This document shows positions 1 to 9,993 of a DNA stretch of 64,000 bases, piece after piece. The notes beneath the pieces are model-generated. The model ran no database searches. It worked only from the letters and a program-made list of their open reading frames with translations, and was not told where the DNA came from. The translations under genes were made by a program, and so were the position numbers. The DNA comes from Azonexaceae bacterium. Lineage in GTDB: Bacteria > Pseudomonadota > Gammaproteobacteria > Burkholderiales > Rhodocyclaceae. The stretch spans positions 265,764 to 329,763 of the forward strand of contig JAAXVL010000001.1 in the NCBI GenBank assembly GCA_013335535.1, read 5' to 3'. The first letter of the stretch is position 1, and the number at the start of each line of letters is the position of its first letter.

Positions 1-2
1 CG

Positions 3-1109
3 ACCGTGCGCGCCGATCTCGAGCGCAGTGGCCTGTTCAAGCTGGTCGATCACAACAATCTGGCTTTCGACGAAAACGCCCCGATCAACCATGCCGACTG
101 GAAGAGCCGTGGCGCCGACGCCCTGGCCGCCGGCAGCATTGCACGCAGCGCCGACGGCCGCATGGAAGCCCGTTTCCGTCTGTACGACACGCAAAAAGGT
201 GTGTCGCTTGGTGGCGCCGCCTACGTGACCAACAGCGCCCAGTTGCGTGCCGCCGGGCATCGCATCGCCGATTTCATCTACGAAAAGCTGACCGGCGAGA
301 AGGGGGTCTTCTCGACGCGCATCGCCTACGTCGTCAAGGCGCGCGGCCAGTTCCTGCTGCAGATCGCCGATTCCGACGGCCAGAATGCGGCGACCGCGCT
401 GACCTCGACCGAACCGATCATTTCCCCGGTGTGGTCGCCGGACGGCGGCCGTCTGGCCTACGTTTCCTTCGAGAAGAAGAAGCCGGTCATCTACGTTCAT
501 TCCCTGGCTTCCGGCCAACGCCAGATCGTTGCCAACTTCAAGGGCTCCAACTCGGCTCCGGGCTGGTCGCCGGACGGTCGCAAGCTGGCGGTTGTTCTGT
601 CGAAGGATGGCTTCTCGCAGCTTTATTCGGTCAATGCCGACGGCAGCGGCCTGCAGCGCATCATCCAGTCCTCCGGCATCGATACCGAGCCGCGTTATTC
701 GGCCGACGGCAGCACGATCTATTTCACCTCCGACCGCGGCGGCAGCCCGCAGGTTTATCAGGTTGGCGCCAGCGGCGGCGATGTCCGCCGCGTCACCTTC
801 GAAGGCAGCTATAACGTCTCGCCGCGCCCGTCGCCGGACGGCAAGAACCTCGCCTTCATCAGCCGCCGCGAAGGCCGCTTCCAGCTCGCTGTCATGGATC
901 TGGCCACGCGCCAGGTACAGGTGGTGAGCGACTCGAACAAGGACGAATCCCCGAGTTTCGCCCCGAATAGCCGCATGATCCTGATCGCCACTGAAATCGG
1001 CGGGCGCGGCGTACTATCGGCTGTCTCCAGCGATGGCAGGATCAAACAACGCCTCTCGGTCGCCGCAGGTGATGTACGCGAACCGGCCTGGGGTCCTTAC
1101 TATCAATAA
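3..1109 (+). CDS. tolB: Tol-Pal system protein TolB (5' truncated)
   Basis: This is the periplasmic beta-propeller subunit of the Tol-Pal complex, which links Pal to TolA and keeps the outer membrane anchored during division. The reading frame is open from the window edge, so the signal peptide and roughly the first 60 residues lie outside. The N-terminal part ([12 protein letters not shown]) matches the TolB alpha/beta domain. It is followed by repeated propeller blades with the motifs [53 protein letters not shown] and [13 protein letters not shown]. The gene is followed directly by pal and cpoB, the standard tol operon order. Family knowledge gives the function; the truncation is seen directly. 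Confidence 0.95.
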   Translation, partial: TVRADLERSGLFKLVDHNNLAFDENAPINHADWKSRGADALAAGSIARSADGRMEARFRLYDTQKGVSLGGAAYVTNSAQLRAAGHRIADFIYEKLTGEKGVFSTRIAYVVKARGQFLLQIADSDGQNAATALTSTEPIISPVWSPDGGRLAYVSFEKKKPVIYVHSLASGQRQIVANFKGSNSAPGWSPDGRKLAVVLSKDGFSQLYSVNADGSGLQRIIQSSGIDTEPRYSADGSTIYFTSDRGGSPQVYQVGASGGDVRRVTFEGSYNVSPRPSPDGKNLAFISRREGRFQLAVMDLATRQVQVVSDSNKDESPSFAPNSRMILIATEIGGRGVLSAVSSDGRIKQRLSVAAGDVREPAWGPYYQ

Positions 1110-1134
1110 TCCACACGTCTATCCGGAGAACTTC

Positions 1135-1680
1135 GTGAAAAAACTGCTTATCCCCGCCCTGCTGTCCGCCATTCTCGTCGGCTGTTCGACCACCCCACTG
1201 CCGGAAGACAGCAACGGTGCCCCGGTCGAGTCGCGCAGCGGTACCGGTACCGGTATCGCCTCGGTGACCGCCGGCGGTGTTGACGCCAACGGCCTGCCGC
1301 GCGAACTGACCGACCCGAAGAGCAAGCTGTCGCAGCGCAGCATCTACTTCGACCTCGACAAGTATGAAGTCAAGGACGAGTACAAGGATCTGGTTGCCGC
1401 CCACGCCAAGTACCTCAGCGCCAACAAGGGCTTCAAGGTTCTGCTGCAAGGCAATACCGACGAACGCGGCAGCCGCGAATACAACCTGTCGCTCGGCCAG
1501 AAGCGTGCCGAAGCCGTCAAGCGTTCGCTGACCCTGCTCGGCGTTTCGGAAGCCCAGATCGAATCCGTCAGCCTCGGCGAAGAAAAGCCGAAGGACGCCG
1601 GTCATGACGAAGCTGCCTGGTCGCAAAACCGTCGCGCCGACATCCTGTACAAGGGTGCCGACGGTCGCGGCGAGTTCTAA
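1135..1680 (+). CDS. pal: Peptidoglycan-associated lipoprotein Pal
   Basis: Pal is an outer-membrane lipoprotein whose OmpA-like domain binds peptidoglycan. I chose the GTG at 1135 because it gives a lipoprotein signal, MKKLLIPALLSAILVGC, with the lipobox LVGC (Cys17), and is preceded by a GGAG at about 1125. The longer frame from 1033 only adds an overlap with tolB. After a short Gly/Thr-rich linker, the C-terminal 110 residues form the OmpA-like fold. It includes YFDLDKYEV and the segment GNTDERGSREYN with the Asp and Arg that bind diaminopimelate in this family. At 181 residues it is of normal length. It sits 25 bp after tolB and 5 bp before cpoB. Confidence 0.95.
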   Translation: MKKLLIPALLSAILVGCSTTPLPEDSNGAPVESRSGTGTGIASVTAGGVDANGLPRELTDPKSKLSQRSIYFDLDKYEVKDEYKDLVAAHAKYLSANKGFKVLLQGNTDERGSREYNLSLGQKRAEAVKRSLTLLGVSEAQIESVSLGEEKPKDAGHDEAAWSQNRRADILYKGADGRGEF

Positions 1681-1685
1681 GCATC

Positions 1686-2426
1686 ATGCGCCCGGTTCGA
1701 ATCGCCCTTTTTATCGCCGCGCTGGGGGCTGCACAGGCCCAGGCCGGCGTGTTTGACGACGAAGAAGCGCGTCGCCAGGTTACTGATCTGCGGGTCAAGA
1801 CCGAGGCGCGATTCGACCAGCAGGCCAAGGGCCAGCTGGATCTGGCCAGCCAGATCCAGCGCCAGGCCGACGAGATTTCCCGTCTGCGCGGCCAGATCGA
1901 AACGCTCAATTACGAGCTCGAAACGGCCAAGAAGCGCCAGCAGGACTTCTATCTCGACCTCGATACCCGCCTGCGCAAGTTTGAAACGGCCGATAGTGCG
2001 AATGCCACGGTCAACCCGGAAAACGGGGCAAATTCGAAACCCGCCGCCGACCCGGCCCGGGAAACGCAGGAATACGAAGCCGCCCTGAACCAGTTCAAGG
2101 CTGGCAAATACAAGGAAGCCGCCGCTGGTTTCGGCGCCTATGTGCAGAAATACCCGGCTAGTTCGCTCGCCCCCAATGCCCAATACTGGCTTGGCAACGC
2201 CTGGTACGCCCAGCGCGACTGCAAGCGCGCCATCGAGGCGCAGAGCGTCGTCACCACCAAGTACGCCGACAGTGCCAAGGCGCCGGATGCCTGGCTGGCC
2301 ATTGCCACCTGTCAGCAGGAAATGGGTAACCCGACGGGCGTCAAGCGTTCGCTCGAAACGGTCATCGCCAAATATCCGACAGCCCCGGCCGCCGATGCTG
2401 CCCGCGACCGCCTGAAGAAGAAGTAA
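1686..2426 (+). CDS. cpoB: Cell division coordinator CpoB (YbgF), TPR protein
   Basis: CpoB is a periplasmic protein that couples Tol-driven outer-membrane constriction to septal peptidoglycan synthesis. The product has a signal peptide (MRPVRIALFIAALGAAQAQA), then a coiled coil over about residues 25-100 that acts as the trimerisation region in the family. A linker follows, then TPR repeats from about residue 125 (EYEAALNQFKAGKYKEAAAGF, YWLGNAWYAQRDCKRAIEA). The linker at residues 105-118 is encoded by one copy of the dispersed 40-bp element (2001-2040) and reads NATVNPENGANSKP. This places the repeat in an unstructured segment where extra sequence would be tolerated. Confidence 0.93.
   Translation: MRPVRIALFIAALGAAQAQAGVFDDEEARRQVTDLRVKTEARFDQQAKGQLDLASQIQRQADEISRLRGQIETLNYELETAKKRQQDFYLDLDTRLRKFETADSANATVNPENGANSKPAADPARETQEYEAALNQFKAGKYKEAAAGFGAYVQKYPASSLAPNAQYWLGNAWYAQRDCKRAIEAQSVVTTKYADSAKAPDAWLAIATCQQEMGNPTGVKRSLETVIAKYPTAPAADAARDRLKKK
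2001..2040 (+). repeat. Dispersed 40-bp element, copy 1 (in cpoB)
   Basis: This copy contains AATGCCACGGTCAACCCGGA followed by an A-rich half ending CAAATTCGAAAC. It lies in frame inside cpoB in the linker between coiled coil and TPR domain. It is read in the sense frame that gives ATVNPE, the same frame used by the copy in mdcH. Confidence 0.85.
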
Positions 2427-3065
2427 TTGGCTTTACGTCTCACTGAAATTTTTTATTCCCTGCAGGGCGAAGCCTCGCGCGCTGGCCTGCCGACGGTTTT
2501 CGTCCGCCTGACCGGTTGCCCCTTGCGCTGCACGTGGTGCGACACAACCTACAGTTTTACTGGTGGTGAGCCGGCAACGGTTGAATCCGTCCTGGCCGAA
2601 GTCGGCAAATACCCGGCCCGCCAGATCTGTGTGACCGGCGGCGAGCCGCTGTCCCAGAAGGACTGCCTGCCGCTGCTCACGGCCTTGTGTGATGCCGGCT
2701 ACGACGTTTCGCTAGAAACCTCGGGGGCGCTCGATGTCGCCGGCGTCGACCCGCGCGTGGCGCGGATCATGGACCTCAAGGCACCGGATTCCGGCGAGTC
2801 GGACAAGAATTTGTGGCGCAATCTCGACGTCCTCAACCGGCGCGACGAGATCAAGATCGTCATCGCCTCGCGCAGCGACTACGAATGGGCCCGCGATGTC
2901 CTGCGCGAACGGCAACTCGATCGTCTCTGCCCGGTGCTTTTGTCGCCGGCCGGCGGGCTCATCGAGCCCCAGTCGCTGGCCGACTGGATACTCGCCGACG
3001 GCCTGAACGTGCGCTTCCAGCTGCAGTTGCACAAGCTCCTTTGGGGTAACATGAAGGGAAAATAA
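2427..3065 (+). CDS. queE: 7-carboxy-7-deazaguanine synthase QueE (radical SAM)
   Basis: QueE converts 6-carboxytetrahydropterin to 7-carboxy-7-deazaguanine in queuosine/preQ0 synthesis, using S-adenosylmethionine and a [4Fe-4S] cluster. The N-terminus LTEIFYSLQGE is typical, and CPLRCTWC supplies the CxxxCxxC cluster cysteines. VTGGEPL is the SAM-binding GGEP motif. The only usable start is TTG at 2427, because the cpoB stop codon TAA lies immediately before it in the same frame and any internal start would remove the LTEIFYSLQGE motif. Expression is therefore probably coupled to cpoB. queC, usually next to queE in such operons, is 5 kb away at 8161. Confidence 0.93.
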   Translation: MALRLTEIFYSLQGEASRAGLPTVFVRLTGCPLRCTWCDTTYSFTGGEPATVESVLAEVGKYPARQICVTGGEPLSQKDCLPLLTALCDAGYDVSLETSGALDVAGVDPRVARIMDLKAPDSGESDKNLWRNLDVLNRRDEIKIVIASRSDYEWARDVLRERQLDRLCPVLLSPAGGLIEPQSLADWILADGLNVRFQLQLHKLLWGNMKGK

Positions 3066-3079
3066 AGGAGGAGACGGTC

Positions 3080-3442
3080 ATGGAAAGCAATCGCCGCAAA
3101 TTTTCCCGCATTCCCTTCCAGGCTGAAGCCAGCCTTTTCCTGCCAGACGGTGAATACGTCGTCGAAGTGCTCGATCTCTCGCTCAAAGGCGCGCTGATCC
3201 ATCCCAACGCCGACATGTTCGTCACGGTGGGCACCAACGGTACCCTGAAGATTCGTCTGGATGATTCCGGCACCACGATCCGCATGGAAGCGACCGTCGT
3301 CCATCACATGGCCAATTATTACGGCCTGGCGTGCCGTGAAATCGATCTCGACAGCGTGACCCACCTGCGTCGGCTGGTCGAACTCAATCTGGGCGACGAG
3401 GCGCTGGCCGAGCGGGAGTTTTCGCATCTCTCCGAAGCGTAA
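3080..3442 (+). CDS. PilZ domain protein
   Basis: This is a 120-residue single-domain PilZ protein, a predicted cyclic-di-GMP receptor in the cytoplasm. The RRKFSR segment near the N-terminus (residues 5-10) fits the RxxxR half of the ligand site, and DLSLKGALI (about residues 34-42) fits the second D/NxSxxG half. A strong ribosome binding site AAGGAGG lies at 3065-3071. It is 14 bp after queE on the same strand and probably shares its transcript. The output is unknown; isolated PilZ domains often act on motility or polysaccharide systems, but nothing here identifies the target. Confidence 0.85.
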   Translation: MESNRRKFSRIPFQAEASLFLPDGEYVVEVLDLSLKGALIHPNADMFVTVGTNGTLKIRLDDSGTTIRMEATVVHHMANYYGLACREIDLDSVTHLRRLVELNLGDEALAEREFSHLSEA

Positions 3443-3477
3443 GGATTCGCCGCGGTCGGCTGGCTGATTCCGCCCCG

Positions 3478-4184
<707 letters not shown>

Positions 4185-4188
<4 letters not shown>

Positions 4189-4940
4189 AGGTGATCTCCG
4201 AGGTAAGCGCGGCGCACTTCCGGATTGGCGCGCACGGCTTCTGGCTCGCCGGTGCAGATAAGCTGGCCGTTGACCAGCACCGAGATGCGGTCGGCCAACC
4301 GGAAGACAGCGGCCATGTCGTGCTCGACGAGCAGGATGGTGACGTGGCGGGCAAGGTGTTCGATGAGTTCGACCATGCGCGCCGATTCCTCCGGGCCGGT
4401 GCCGGCCATCGGTTCGTCGAGGAGCAGCATTTTCGGCTGGGTGGCCAGCGCCATGGCCAGTTCCAGAGCGCGTTGTTCGCCGTGGGCAAGGTTGCCGGCG
4501 ACAGTATCGACCCGGTGCTCAAGGCCGACCTGCGCCAGATAGTCGCGCGCCTCCTCGAACAAGGCGGCCTCGCGGCGGACCGGCTTCCAGAAACGGAAAC
4601 TGGTGCCGGCGTCCTGCCGCCCCTGAACGGCGAGCGCGACATTGTCGAGCGCGGAGAGGCCGAGGAAGACATTGGTGATCTGGTAAGACCGCGCCATGCC
4701 CGCCGCGACGCGGCTGTGCATGGCGAGCGATGTGACATCCCGGCCGGCAAAATGGACACTACCCGAATCCGGCTGCAGGGCGCCGGAAACGTGGTGAATG
4801 AAGGTCGTCTTGCCGGCGCCGTTGGGGCCGATCAGGGCGTGGACTTCGCCGGCGTCGACGCTGAAATTGACGTCTTTCAGGGCGTCGACCGCAGCAAAGC
4901 GACGCGATAGCTGGCGGACTTCGAGCAGTGCTTCAGCCAT
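4185..4940 (-). CDS. livG: Branched-chain amino acid-type ABC transporter ATPase LivG
   Basis: This is the first ATP-binding subunit of the HAAT-family importer. The start at 4940 gives MAEALLEVRQLSRRF and overlaps the livM stop; the upstream in-frame extension to 4979 would run into livM coding sequence. Walker A is GPNGAGKT and Walker B KMLLLDEP. At 251 residues it has the extended C-terminus of LivG, with EHDMAAVFRLADRISVLVNG. Overlap with both neighbours indicates one polycistronic message. Confidence 0.92.
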
Positions 4941-5880
4941 GTTTTTTCCCGAACAATGCCGCCACACCCTTCGGTGCAAAGAGCACGACGCCGAGCAGGA
5001 TCAGGCCGAGCGCGATGTGCCAGTGCGGCGTGAAGCCGACCAGCACTTCTTCGAGGCAAAGCAGGATCAGCGCGCCGACTGCACCGCCATACAGGTAGCC
5101 GACGCCGCCGATGATGACCATGACGAGCAGTGTTCCGGACTGCGTCCACAACAGCAGATTGGGGCTGGCCAGCCCGGTCAGGTTGGCGAGCAGGGCGCCA
5201 GCCAATCCGGCCAGCGCGCCGCCGAGGGCGAAGCAGATCAGGCGGTAGCGGAAAACCGGGTAGCCGAGCGCTTCCATGCGCGTCTCGTTCTCGCGTATGG
5301 CCTGGATGACGCGGCCGAAGCGGGCATCGGCCAGCCGGCTGAAAAACAGCATTGCCACGGTCAACCCGAAAAAAGCCGCAAAATAGAAATACGTGTCGTC
5401 GGCGAGCGAAATACCGGCCAGCGTCATGCGCCCGACCAGCGGCAAACCATCGTCACCGCCCCAGCTGCGGGCCGAGACGGCGAGGTAATAGGCCATCTGC
5501 GTGAAGGCCAGCGTGATCATGATGAAATAGACGCCGCGCGTGCGCAGGCTGATGGCGCCGACGGCCAGGGCAAAAATGCCGGCAAAGGCCATGGCCAGCG
5601 GGAAGGCGATGAGGGCCTCGTTGATCCCGGCCTGCTGGCAGATGGCCGCCGTATAGGCGCCGACGCCGAAAAAGGCAGCATGGCCGAGCGAGAACATGCC
5701 GCCGAAACCGAGCAAGAGATTCAGGCTGGAGGCGGCCAGCGCGAAGATCAGCACGCGCGTGGCGAAGCCGATGTAGAACTCCTGGCCGAGCCCGGTCAGC
5801 GCCGTGGGCAGGGCCAGCAGGCCGATGACGAGGGCGATGGCAACCGGCTTCTGGTAGGCGGCGGGACGATAGAAGGCCAT
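4933..5880 (-). CDS. livM: Branched-chain amino acid-type ABC transporter permease LivM
   Basis: This integral membrane permease of the HAAT importer has about eight to ten hydrophobic segments. The start at 5880 (MAFYRPAAYQKPVAIALVIG) overlaps the livH stop as ATGA and gives 315 residues, the usual LivM length. The longer frame to 6294 lies inside livH and is rejected. The family segment LLLGFGGMFSLGHAAFFGVG is present. One transmembrane helix (about residues 163-176, FYFAAFFGLTVAM) is encoded by the antisense strand of a dispersed 40-bp element. Confidence 0.93.
   Translation of the reverse strand: MAFYRPAAYQKPVAIALVIGLLALPTALTGLGQEFYIGFATRVLIFALAASSLNLLLGFGGMFSLGHAAFFGVGAYTAAICQQAGINEALIAFPLAMAFAGIFALAVGAISLRTRGVYFIMITLAFTQMAYYLAVSARSWGGDDGLPLVGRMTLAGISLADDTYFYFAAFFGLTVAMLFFSRLADARFGRVIQAIRENETRMEALGYPVFRYRLICFALGGALAGLAGALLANLTGLASPNLLLWTQSGTLLVMVIIGGVGYLYGGAVGALILLCLEEVLVGFTPHWHIALGLILLGVVLFAPKGVAALFGKKHG
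5351..5390 (+). repeat. Dispersed 40-bp element, copy 2 (in livM)
   Basis: This copy begins ATTGCCACGGTCAACCCGAA and ends GCAAAATAGAAAT. The element points along the + strand while livM is transcribed on the - strand, so the gene reads it antisense. The encoded peptide contains FFGLTVAM, very close to FFGSTVAF encoded antisense by the ccmH copy. Confidence 0.85.
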
Positions 5881-6794
5881 CACGCGCGCGCCGGAAACAG
5901 GCCTTGCGGCTTGAAGAAGAGGATGCCGGCCATGAGCAGGTAGATCAGGATCGAGGCCAGCGCCGGGCCGAGCGTGGACGCCGCATCGGCCGGGAGCAAG
6001 GCGCGCAGCAAGGTCGGTAACAAGGCCCGCCCGAGCGTGTCGACCGAGCCGACGATCAGGCTGCCGACCAGCGCCCCGCGAATCGAACCGATGCCGCCAA
6101 TGATGATGACGACGAAGGCGAGGATCAGCACGCTCTCGCCCATGCCAACCTGGACGGCGAGCAGCGGCCCGAGCAGGCCGCCGGCCAGCGCGCAGAGCGC
6201 CGTGCCGAAGACGAAGACGGCCGTGAACAGCGCGCGGACGTTGATGCCCAGCGCCTCGGTCATTTCCCGGTTCGAGGCCCCGGCGCGCACCCACATGCCG
6301 ACCCGGCTCTTGGCGACGAGCAGGTAGAGCAGCCCGGCAACGGCCAGTCCGAAGGCGATGATGACCAGCCGGTAGGCCGGGTAGAAAAAGTCACCAATTT
6401 CGACCGGCCCGGCCAGCGCATCGGGCGGATTGAGCATGACCGGCTGGGCGCCCCAGATGACGCGAACGGCCTCGTTGGCAATGAGGATCAGGGCAAAGGT
6501 GGCGAGCACCTGTGACAGGTGGTCGCGTTTGTAGAGTTGGCGGAACAGCGAGAGCTCGAGCAGCAGGCCAAGTACGGCGGCGCCGGCAACACCCGCACCG
6601 AGGCCGATCCAGAACGAATCCGCAGCCTGCGTCGCCGCGGCAACGAAGTAAGCGCCCACCATGTAGAGCGAACCGTGCGCCAGGTTGATGCAGTCCATGA
6701 TGCCGAAGACGAGCGTCAGCCCGGCCGCCAGCAGAAAAAGCATGAGGCCGAACTGCAGTCCGTTGAGGGCTTGTTCGAGGAATAACTGGGTCAT
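5880..6794 (-). CDS. livH: Branched-chain amino acid-type ABC transporter permease LivH
   Basis: This is the first membrane permease of the HAAT importer, 304 residues with about eight transmembrane segments. The N-terminus (MTQLFLEQALNGLQFGLMLF) and the segment GIMDCINLAHGSLYMVGAYF match the LivH family. It is followed by livM with a one-codon overlap. Its start is about 100 bp after the end of the binding protein gene, and that gap holds a GC-rich stem-loop that may set the ratio of binding protein to permease mRNA. Confidence 0.93.
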   Translation of the reverse strand: MTQLFLEQALNGLQFGLMLFLLAAGLTLVFGIMDCINLAHGSLYMVGAYFVAAATQAADSFWIGLGAGVAGAAVLGLLLELSLFRQLYKRDHLSQVLATFALILIANEAVRVIWGAQPVMLNPPDALAGPVEIGDFFYPAYRLVIIAFGLAVAGLLYLLVAKSRVGMWVRAGASNREMTEALGINVRALFTAVFVFGTALCALAGGLLGPLLAVQVGMGESVLILAFVVIIIGGIGSIRGALVGSLIVGSVDTLGRALLPTLLRALLPADAASTLGPALASILIYLLMAGILFFKPQGLFPARA

Positions 6795-6842
6795 AGAAAA
6801 GCAATGCAGGCACGCCCCTTATTCGAGGCGAAGCCAAAACGA

Positions 6843-6859
6843 GGCGGCAAGGTGCCGCC
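6843..6859 (-). promoter_or_regulatory. Stem-loop between binding protein gene and livH
   Basis: The 7-bp arms GGCGGCA and TGCCGCC enclose a 3-nt loop. There is no U-run, so it is not a classic terminator. By position it resembles the intercistronic hairpins that stabilise the upstream part of transporter mRNAs so that the binding protein is made in excess. That role is inferred. Confidence 0.35.
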
Positions 6860-6894
6860 GGCCACAGCCAACGCCGACTTGGCGTGCAGGCTCC

Positions 6895-8061
6895 TTACTT
6901 CATCTTGCAGGAAGCCACGTAGGCGTCCGCATGATTGGTGAAGATGGTGCCCATGGTCTTGTTGGTGACGCGGCCGTTGGCATCCTTGCCGATGGCGCGC
7001 AGGTAGTAGTTCTGCACCGGGTAGTGATTGGTGTTGAACTTGAAGTCGCCGCGCACGGACTTGAAGCGCTTGGCTTCGAGCGCCTTCTGCAGCGCCGCCT
7101 TGTCGTCGACCTTGCCCTTCACGTCGCGCACGGCGCCGTCCATCATGAGCGCGGCGTCGTAGCCCTGCGAGGCGTAGAGCGAGGGCAGGCGGTTGTACTC
7201 TTTCTGGAAATCGGCGACGAAACGCTTGTTCTCGGCGTTGTCCATGTCGTGCGCCCAGTGCGACGAGTTGAACATGCCGAGCATCGAGCCGCCAACGGCC
7301 TTGATCACGTCCTCGTCGGCCGAGAAGCCCGGGGCGAACAGTTGGGTGTCGCGCGACAGGCCGGCTGAAACGAACTGCTTGACGAAGTTGATGCCCATGC
7401 CGCCGGGCAGGAAGAAGAACAGGGCGTCGGGCTTGGTGGCGCGGATCTGGGCCAGTTCGGCCGCGTAGTCGAGCTGGCCGAGCTTGGTGTACACCTCATC
7501 GGCGACCTTGCCCTTGTAATAGCGCTTGAAACCGGAGACGGCGTCCTTGCCGCCCGGATAGTTCGGGGTGACGATCACGACATTCTTGTAGCCCTTGTCC
7601 TGGACGATCTTGCCGACGGCTTCATGCAGATTGTCGTTCTGCCAGGCGACGTTGAAGAAGAAGGGATTGCATTGCTCGCCGGCGTATTGCGAGGGGCCGG
7701 CATTGGCCGAGATGTAGAAGGTCTTGTTCTCGAAAACGCTCGGTCCGACGGCAAGCATGATGTTGGAGAAGACGATGCCGGTCATGAAATCGACCTTGTC
7801 CTTTTTCAGGAAGCGGTCGGCCGCCTGCTTGGCGATGTCGGGGCTTTGCTGGTCGTCGGCGATCAGGACTTCGGCCGGCAGACCGCCGAGCTTGCCGTTG
7901 AGTTGCTTCATGGCCAGATTGAAGCCGTCGCGGATATCGACGCCGAGGCCGGCACCCGGGCCGGACAGGGTGGACACCAGACCGACCTTGATCTGGTCGG
8001 CAGCGTGGGCGGAACCGGCCAGCATCAGTGCGGCGGCAAGGGCAGTCAGGCGAAGCGACAT
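6895..8061 (-). CDS. ABC transporter periplasmic substrate-binding protein (LivK-like)
   Basis: This is the periplasmic type I binding protein for the adjacent livHMGF transporter. The start at 8061 gives a signal peptide ([20 protein letters not shown], then ADQIKVG) preceded by GGAG at about 8068-8071. A 17-residue upstream extension is rejected. The mature protein begins [17 protein letters not shown], the usual fold start. The substrate cannot be read from sequence. Similar proteins serve branched-chain amino acids, urea, amides or aromatic acids, and my impression is that it resembles the aromatic-acid group. It is the first gene of the operon and is divergent from queC. Confidence 0.85.
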   Translation of the reverse strand: MSLRLTALAAALMLAGSAHAADQIKVGLVSTLSGPGAGLGVDIRDGFNLAMKQLNGKLGGLPAEVLIADDQQSPDIAKQAADRFLKKDKVDFMTGIVFSNIMLAVGPSVFENKTFYISANAGPSQYAGEQCNPFFFNVAWQNDNLHEAVGKIVQDKGYKNVVIVTPNYPGGKDAVSGFKRYYKGKVADEVYTKLGQLDYAAELAQIRATKPDALFFFLPGGMGINFVKQFVSAGLSRDTQLFAPGFSADEDVIKAVGGSMLGMFNSSHWAHDMDNAENKRFVADFQKEYNRLPSLYASQGYDAALMMDGAVRDVKGKVDDKAALQKALEAKRFKSVRGDFKFNTNHYPVQNYYLRAIGKDANGRVTNKTMGTIFTNHADAYVASCKMK

Positions 8062-8160
8062 TCGTATCTCCAGGCTAGGGGCGCAATACGGCAAATTGTA
8101 GCGCAGGAACAAGCAGATACCGGGTCAAAGCCGGCCGATTTTCAGGTATATTCGCGCCCC

Positions 8161-8838
8161 ATGATGAAGCCAGCCGTCGTTCTCCTTTCCGGTGGACTCG
8201 ATTCCGCCACTTGCCTCGCCATTGCCCGCAGCCAGGGTTTTGATTGTTATTGCCTGTCGTTCAACTATGGCCAGCGTCACTGTGCCGAGTTGCAGGCAGC
8301 CGAGCGGGTCGTCAAGGCCCTCGGCGCCGTCGAGCACCGGGTGCTCAATCTCGGGCTGGCCCAGTTTGGCGGTTCGGCCCTGACCGATACCAAGATCAAT
8401 GTGCCGGTCGATGGCGTCCAGCCGGGCATTCCCGTCACCTACGTGCCGGCGCGCAACACCATCATGCTGTCGCTGGCCCTGGCCTGGGCTGAAGTGCTCG
8501 GAGCCGACGACATTTTCGTCGGCATCAACGCCGTCGATTATTCCGGCTACCCGGATTGCCGGCCGGAATACCTCGCCGCCTTCGAGAAAATGGCCAACCT
8601 CGCCACCAAGTCCGGTGTCGAAGGCCACAAGCTGAGCATCCATGCGCCGCTCATCGATCTTTCCAAGGCCGACATCATCCGCACCGGCGCTGCGCTTGGC
8701 GTCGATTACGGCCTGACCGTTTCCTGCTACCAGGCCGATGAACTTGGCCGGGCCTGCGGGGTCTGCGATTCATGCCGTTTGCGCGCTGAAGGCTTTGCTG
8801 CCGCCGGCTTGACCGATCCCACGCCATACCGAGCCTGA
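8161..8838 (+). CDS. queC: 7-cyano-7-deazaguanine synthase QueC
   Basis: QueC converts 7-carboxy-7-deazaguanine, the QueE product, to preQ0 using ATP and ammonia. The PP-loop SGGLDSAT is at residues 10-17, and a C-terminal zinc site has cysteines in [17 protein letters not shown]. The start at 8161 ([12 protein letters not shown]) gives 225 residues, the normal length; the open frame continues upstream to 7624 only as a shadow of the binding protein gene. The yeeE-like gene starts 2 bp after its stop, so they are probably co-transcribed. No preQ1 riboswitch was recognised upstream. Confidence 0.94.
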   Translation: MMKPAVVLLSGGLDSATCLAIARSQGFDCYCLSFNYGQRHCAELQAAERVVKALGAVEHRVLNLGLAQFGGSALTDTKINVPVDGVQPGIPVTYVPARNTIMLSLALAWAEVLGADDIFVGINAVDYSGYPDCRPEYLAAFEKMANLATKSGVEGHKLSIHAPLIDLSKADIIRTGAALGVDYGLTVSCYQADELGRACGVCDSCRLRAEGFAAAGLTDPTPYRA

Positions 8839-8840
8839 TC

Positions 8841-9944
8841 ATGGACATTGCCGCCCTGTCGAACACCGTTCTCTGGCTGGTTTTTGCCGTTTCTTTCGTG
8901 TTCGGCGCGATCGGCCAGAAAACGCATTTCTGTACGATGGGCGCGGTCTCCGACATCGTCAACATGGGTGACTGGGGCCGCATGCGCATGTGGCTGCTGG
9001 CCATCGGCGTCGCCATCCTGGGCGCCGGCGCGCTGCATGCGGCCGGGCTGATCGACCTCGGCAAATCGATCTACCGGACGCCCACTTTCACCTGGCTTTC
9101 GTACATCGTCGGCGGCGCAACTTTCGGCATCGGCATGGTCTTCGCCTCCGGTTGCGGCTCGAAGACGCTGATCCGTATCGGCGCCGGCAACCTCAAGTCG
9201 TTGGTCGTGTTCCTGGTGCTCGGGCTGGTTGCCTACATGACCATGCGCGGCGTCTTCGGTGTCTTTCGCGTCAATGTGCTGGAAAAGGCGGCGATCAACT
9301 TTCCTGGCGGACAGGATATTCCTGCCCTGCTGACGGCAGCCGGCCTCGAGGCGAAGACCGCGTTTTGGCTGGCCGTGCTTGTCATCGGCGGCGGCCTGAC
9401 CGCTTTCTGCCTGCTCAATCGCGATTTCTGGACCTTCGACAACCTGCTCGGCGGCCTTGGCACAGGGCTGGCCGTCGTCGCTGCGTGGTACATCAGCGGC
9501 CACATCGGCTATCTGGCCGAACATCCCGACACGCTCGAAGAAGCCTTCCTGGCGACCAACAGCGGGCGCATGGAATCGCTGACCTTCGTCGCCCCGCAGG
9601 CTTTTTTCCTGGAACTGCTGATGTTGTGGTCGGATACCAGCCGCAAGCTGACTTTCGCCATCGCCAGCGTGCTTGGCGTGATCGCCGGTTCGGGCGCCTG
9701 GGCCTTGCTGACCGGGAGTTTCCGCTGGGAAGGTTTCGCCAGCGTTGAAGATACGGCCAGCCATCTGCTTGGCGCCGCCCTCATGGGCTTTGGCGGCGTG
9801 GTGGCGATGGGGTGCACGGTCGGCCAGGGCATTTCCGGCTTTTCGACCCTGGCGCTCGGTTCCATCATCACCTTCCTGGCCATCGTTGCCGGCGCGGCGG
9901 CAACGCTCAAGTTCCAGTACTGGCGGCTGATGCGCGAAGCCTGA
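8841..9944 (+). CDS. YeeE/YedE family sulfur compound transporter
   Basis: This is a 367-residue integral membrane protein with about ten hydrophobic segments. Conserved cysteine motifs of the YeeE/YedE (TsuA-like) family are seen: THFCTMG near residue 33, ASGCGSKT near 105 and MGCTVGQG near 325. Members move thiosulfate or other reduced sulfur by passing it between such cysteines; the exact substrate here is not known. It follows queC by 2 bp. The downstream gap holds a dispersed element and then the converging small membrane protein gene. Confidence 0.85.
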   Translation: MDIAALSNTVLWLVFAVSFVFGAIGQKTHFCTMGAVSDIVNMGDWGRMRMWLLAIGVAILGAGALHAAGLIDLGKSIYRTPTFTWLSYIVGGATFGIGMVFASGCGSKTLIRIGAGNLKSLVVFLVLGLVAYMTMRGVFGVFRVNVLEKAAINFPGGQDIPALLTAAGLEAKTAFWLAVLVIGGGLTAFCLLNRDFWTFDNLLGGLGTGLAVVAAWYISGHIGYLAEHPDTLEEAFLATNSGRMESLTFVAPQAFFLELLMLWSDTSRKLTFAIASVLGVIAGSGAWALLTGSFRWEGFASVEDTASHLLGAALMGFGGVVAMGCTVGQGISGFSTLALGSIITFLAIVAGAAATLKFQYWRLMREA

Positions 9945-9950
9945 CCGGCG

Positions 9951-9990
9951 TTGCCACGGTCAACCCGAAAAAACGGCCAAAATCGAAAGG
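9951..9990 (+). repeat. Dispersed 40-bp element, copy 3 (intergenic)
   Basis: This copy reads TTGCCACGGTCAACCCGAAA, then AACGGCCAAAATCGAAAGG, close to the apparent consensus throughout. It sits between the convergent ends of the yeeE-like gene and the small membrane protein gene. Confidence 0.9.
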
Positions 9991-9993
9991 CGT

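Noticed and set aside
4933..6294. Long - strand frame extending livM into livH
   Set aside because: The extra N-terminal part is an out-of-frame reading of livH; the start at 5880 with ATGA overlap fits the family length.
6795..6894. Extra small gene between livH and the binding protein gene
   Set aside because: No frame with a start and ribosome binding site; only a stem-loop is seen.
8062..8160. preQ1 riboswitch upstream of queC
   Set aside because: The leader is short and lacks the conserved preQ1 aptamer hairpin and A-rich tail.
9951..9990. The element acting as a transcription terminator
   Set aside because: Some copies follow gene ends and contain T-runs on one strand, but there is no stable GC stem before the run, and many copies lie inside genes that must be read through.
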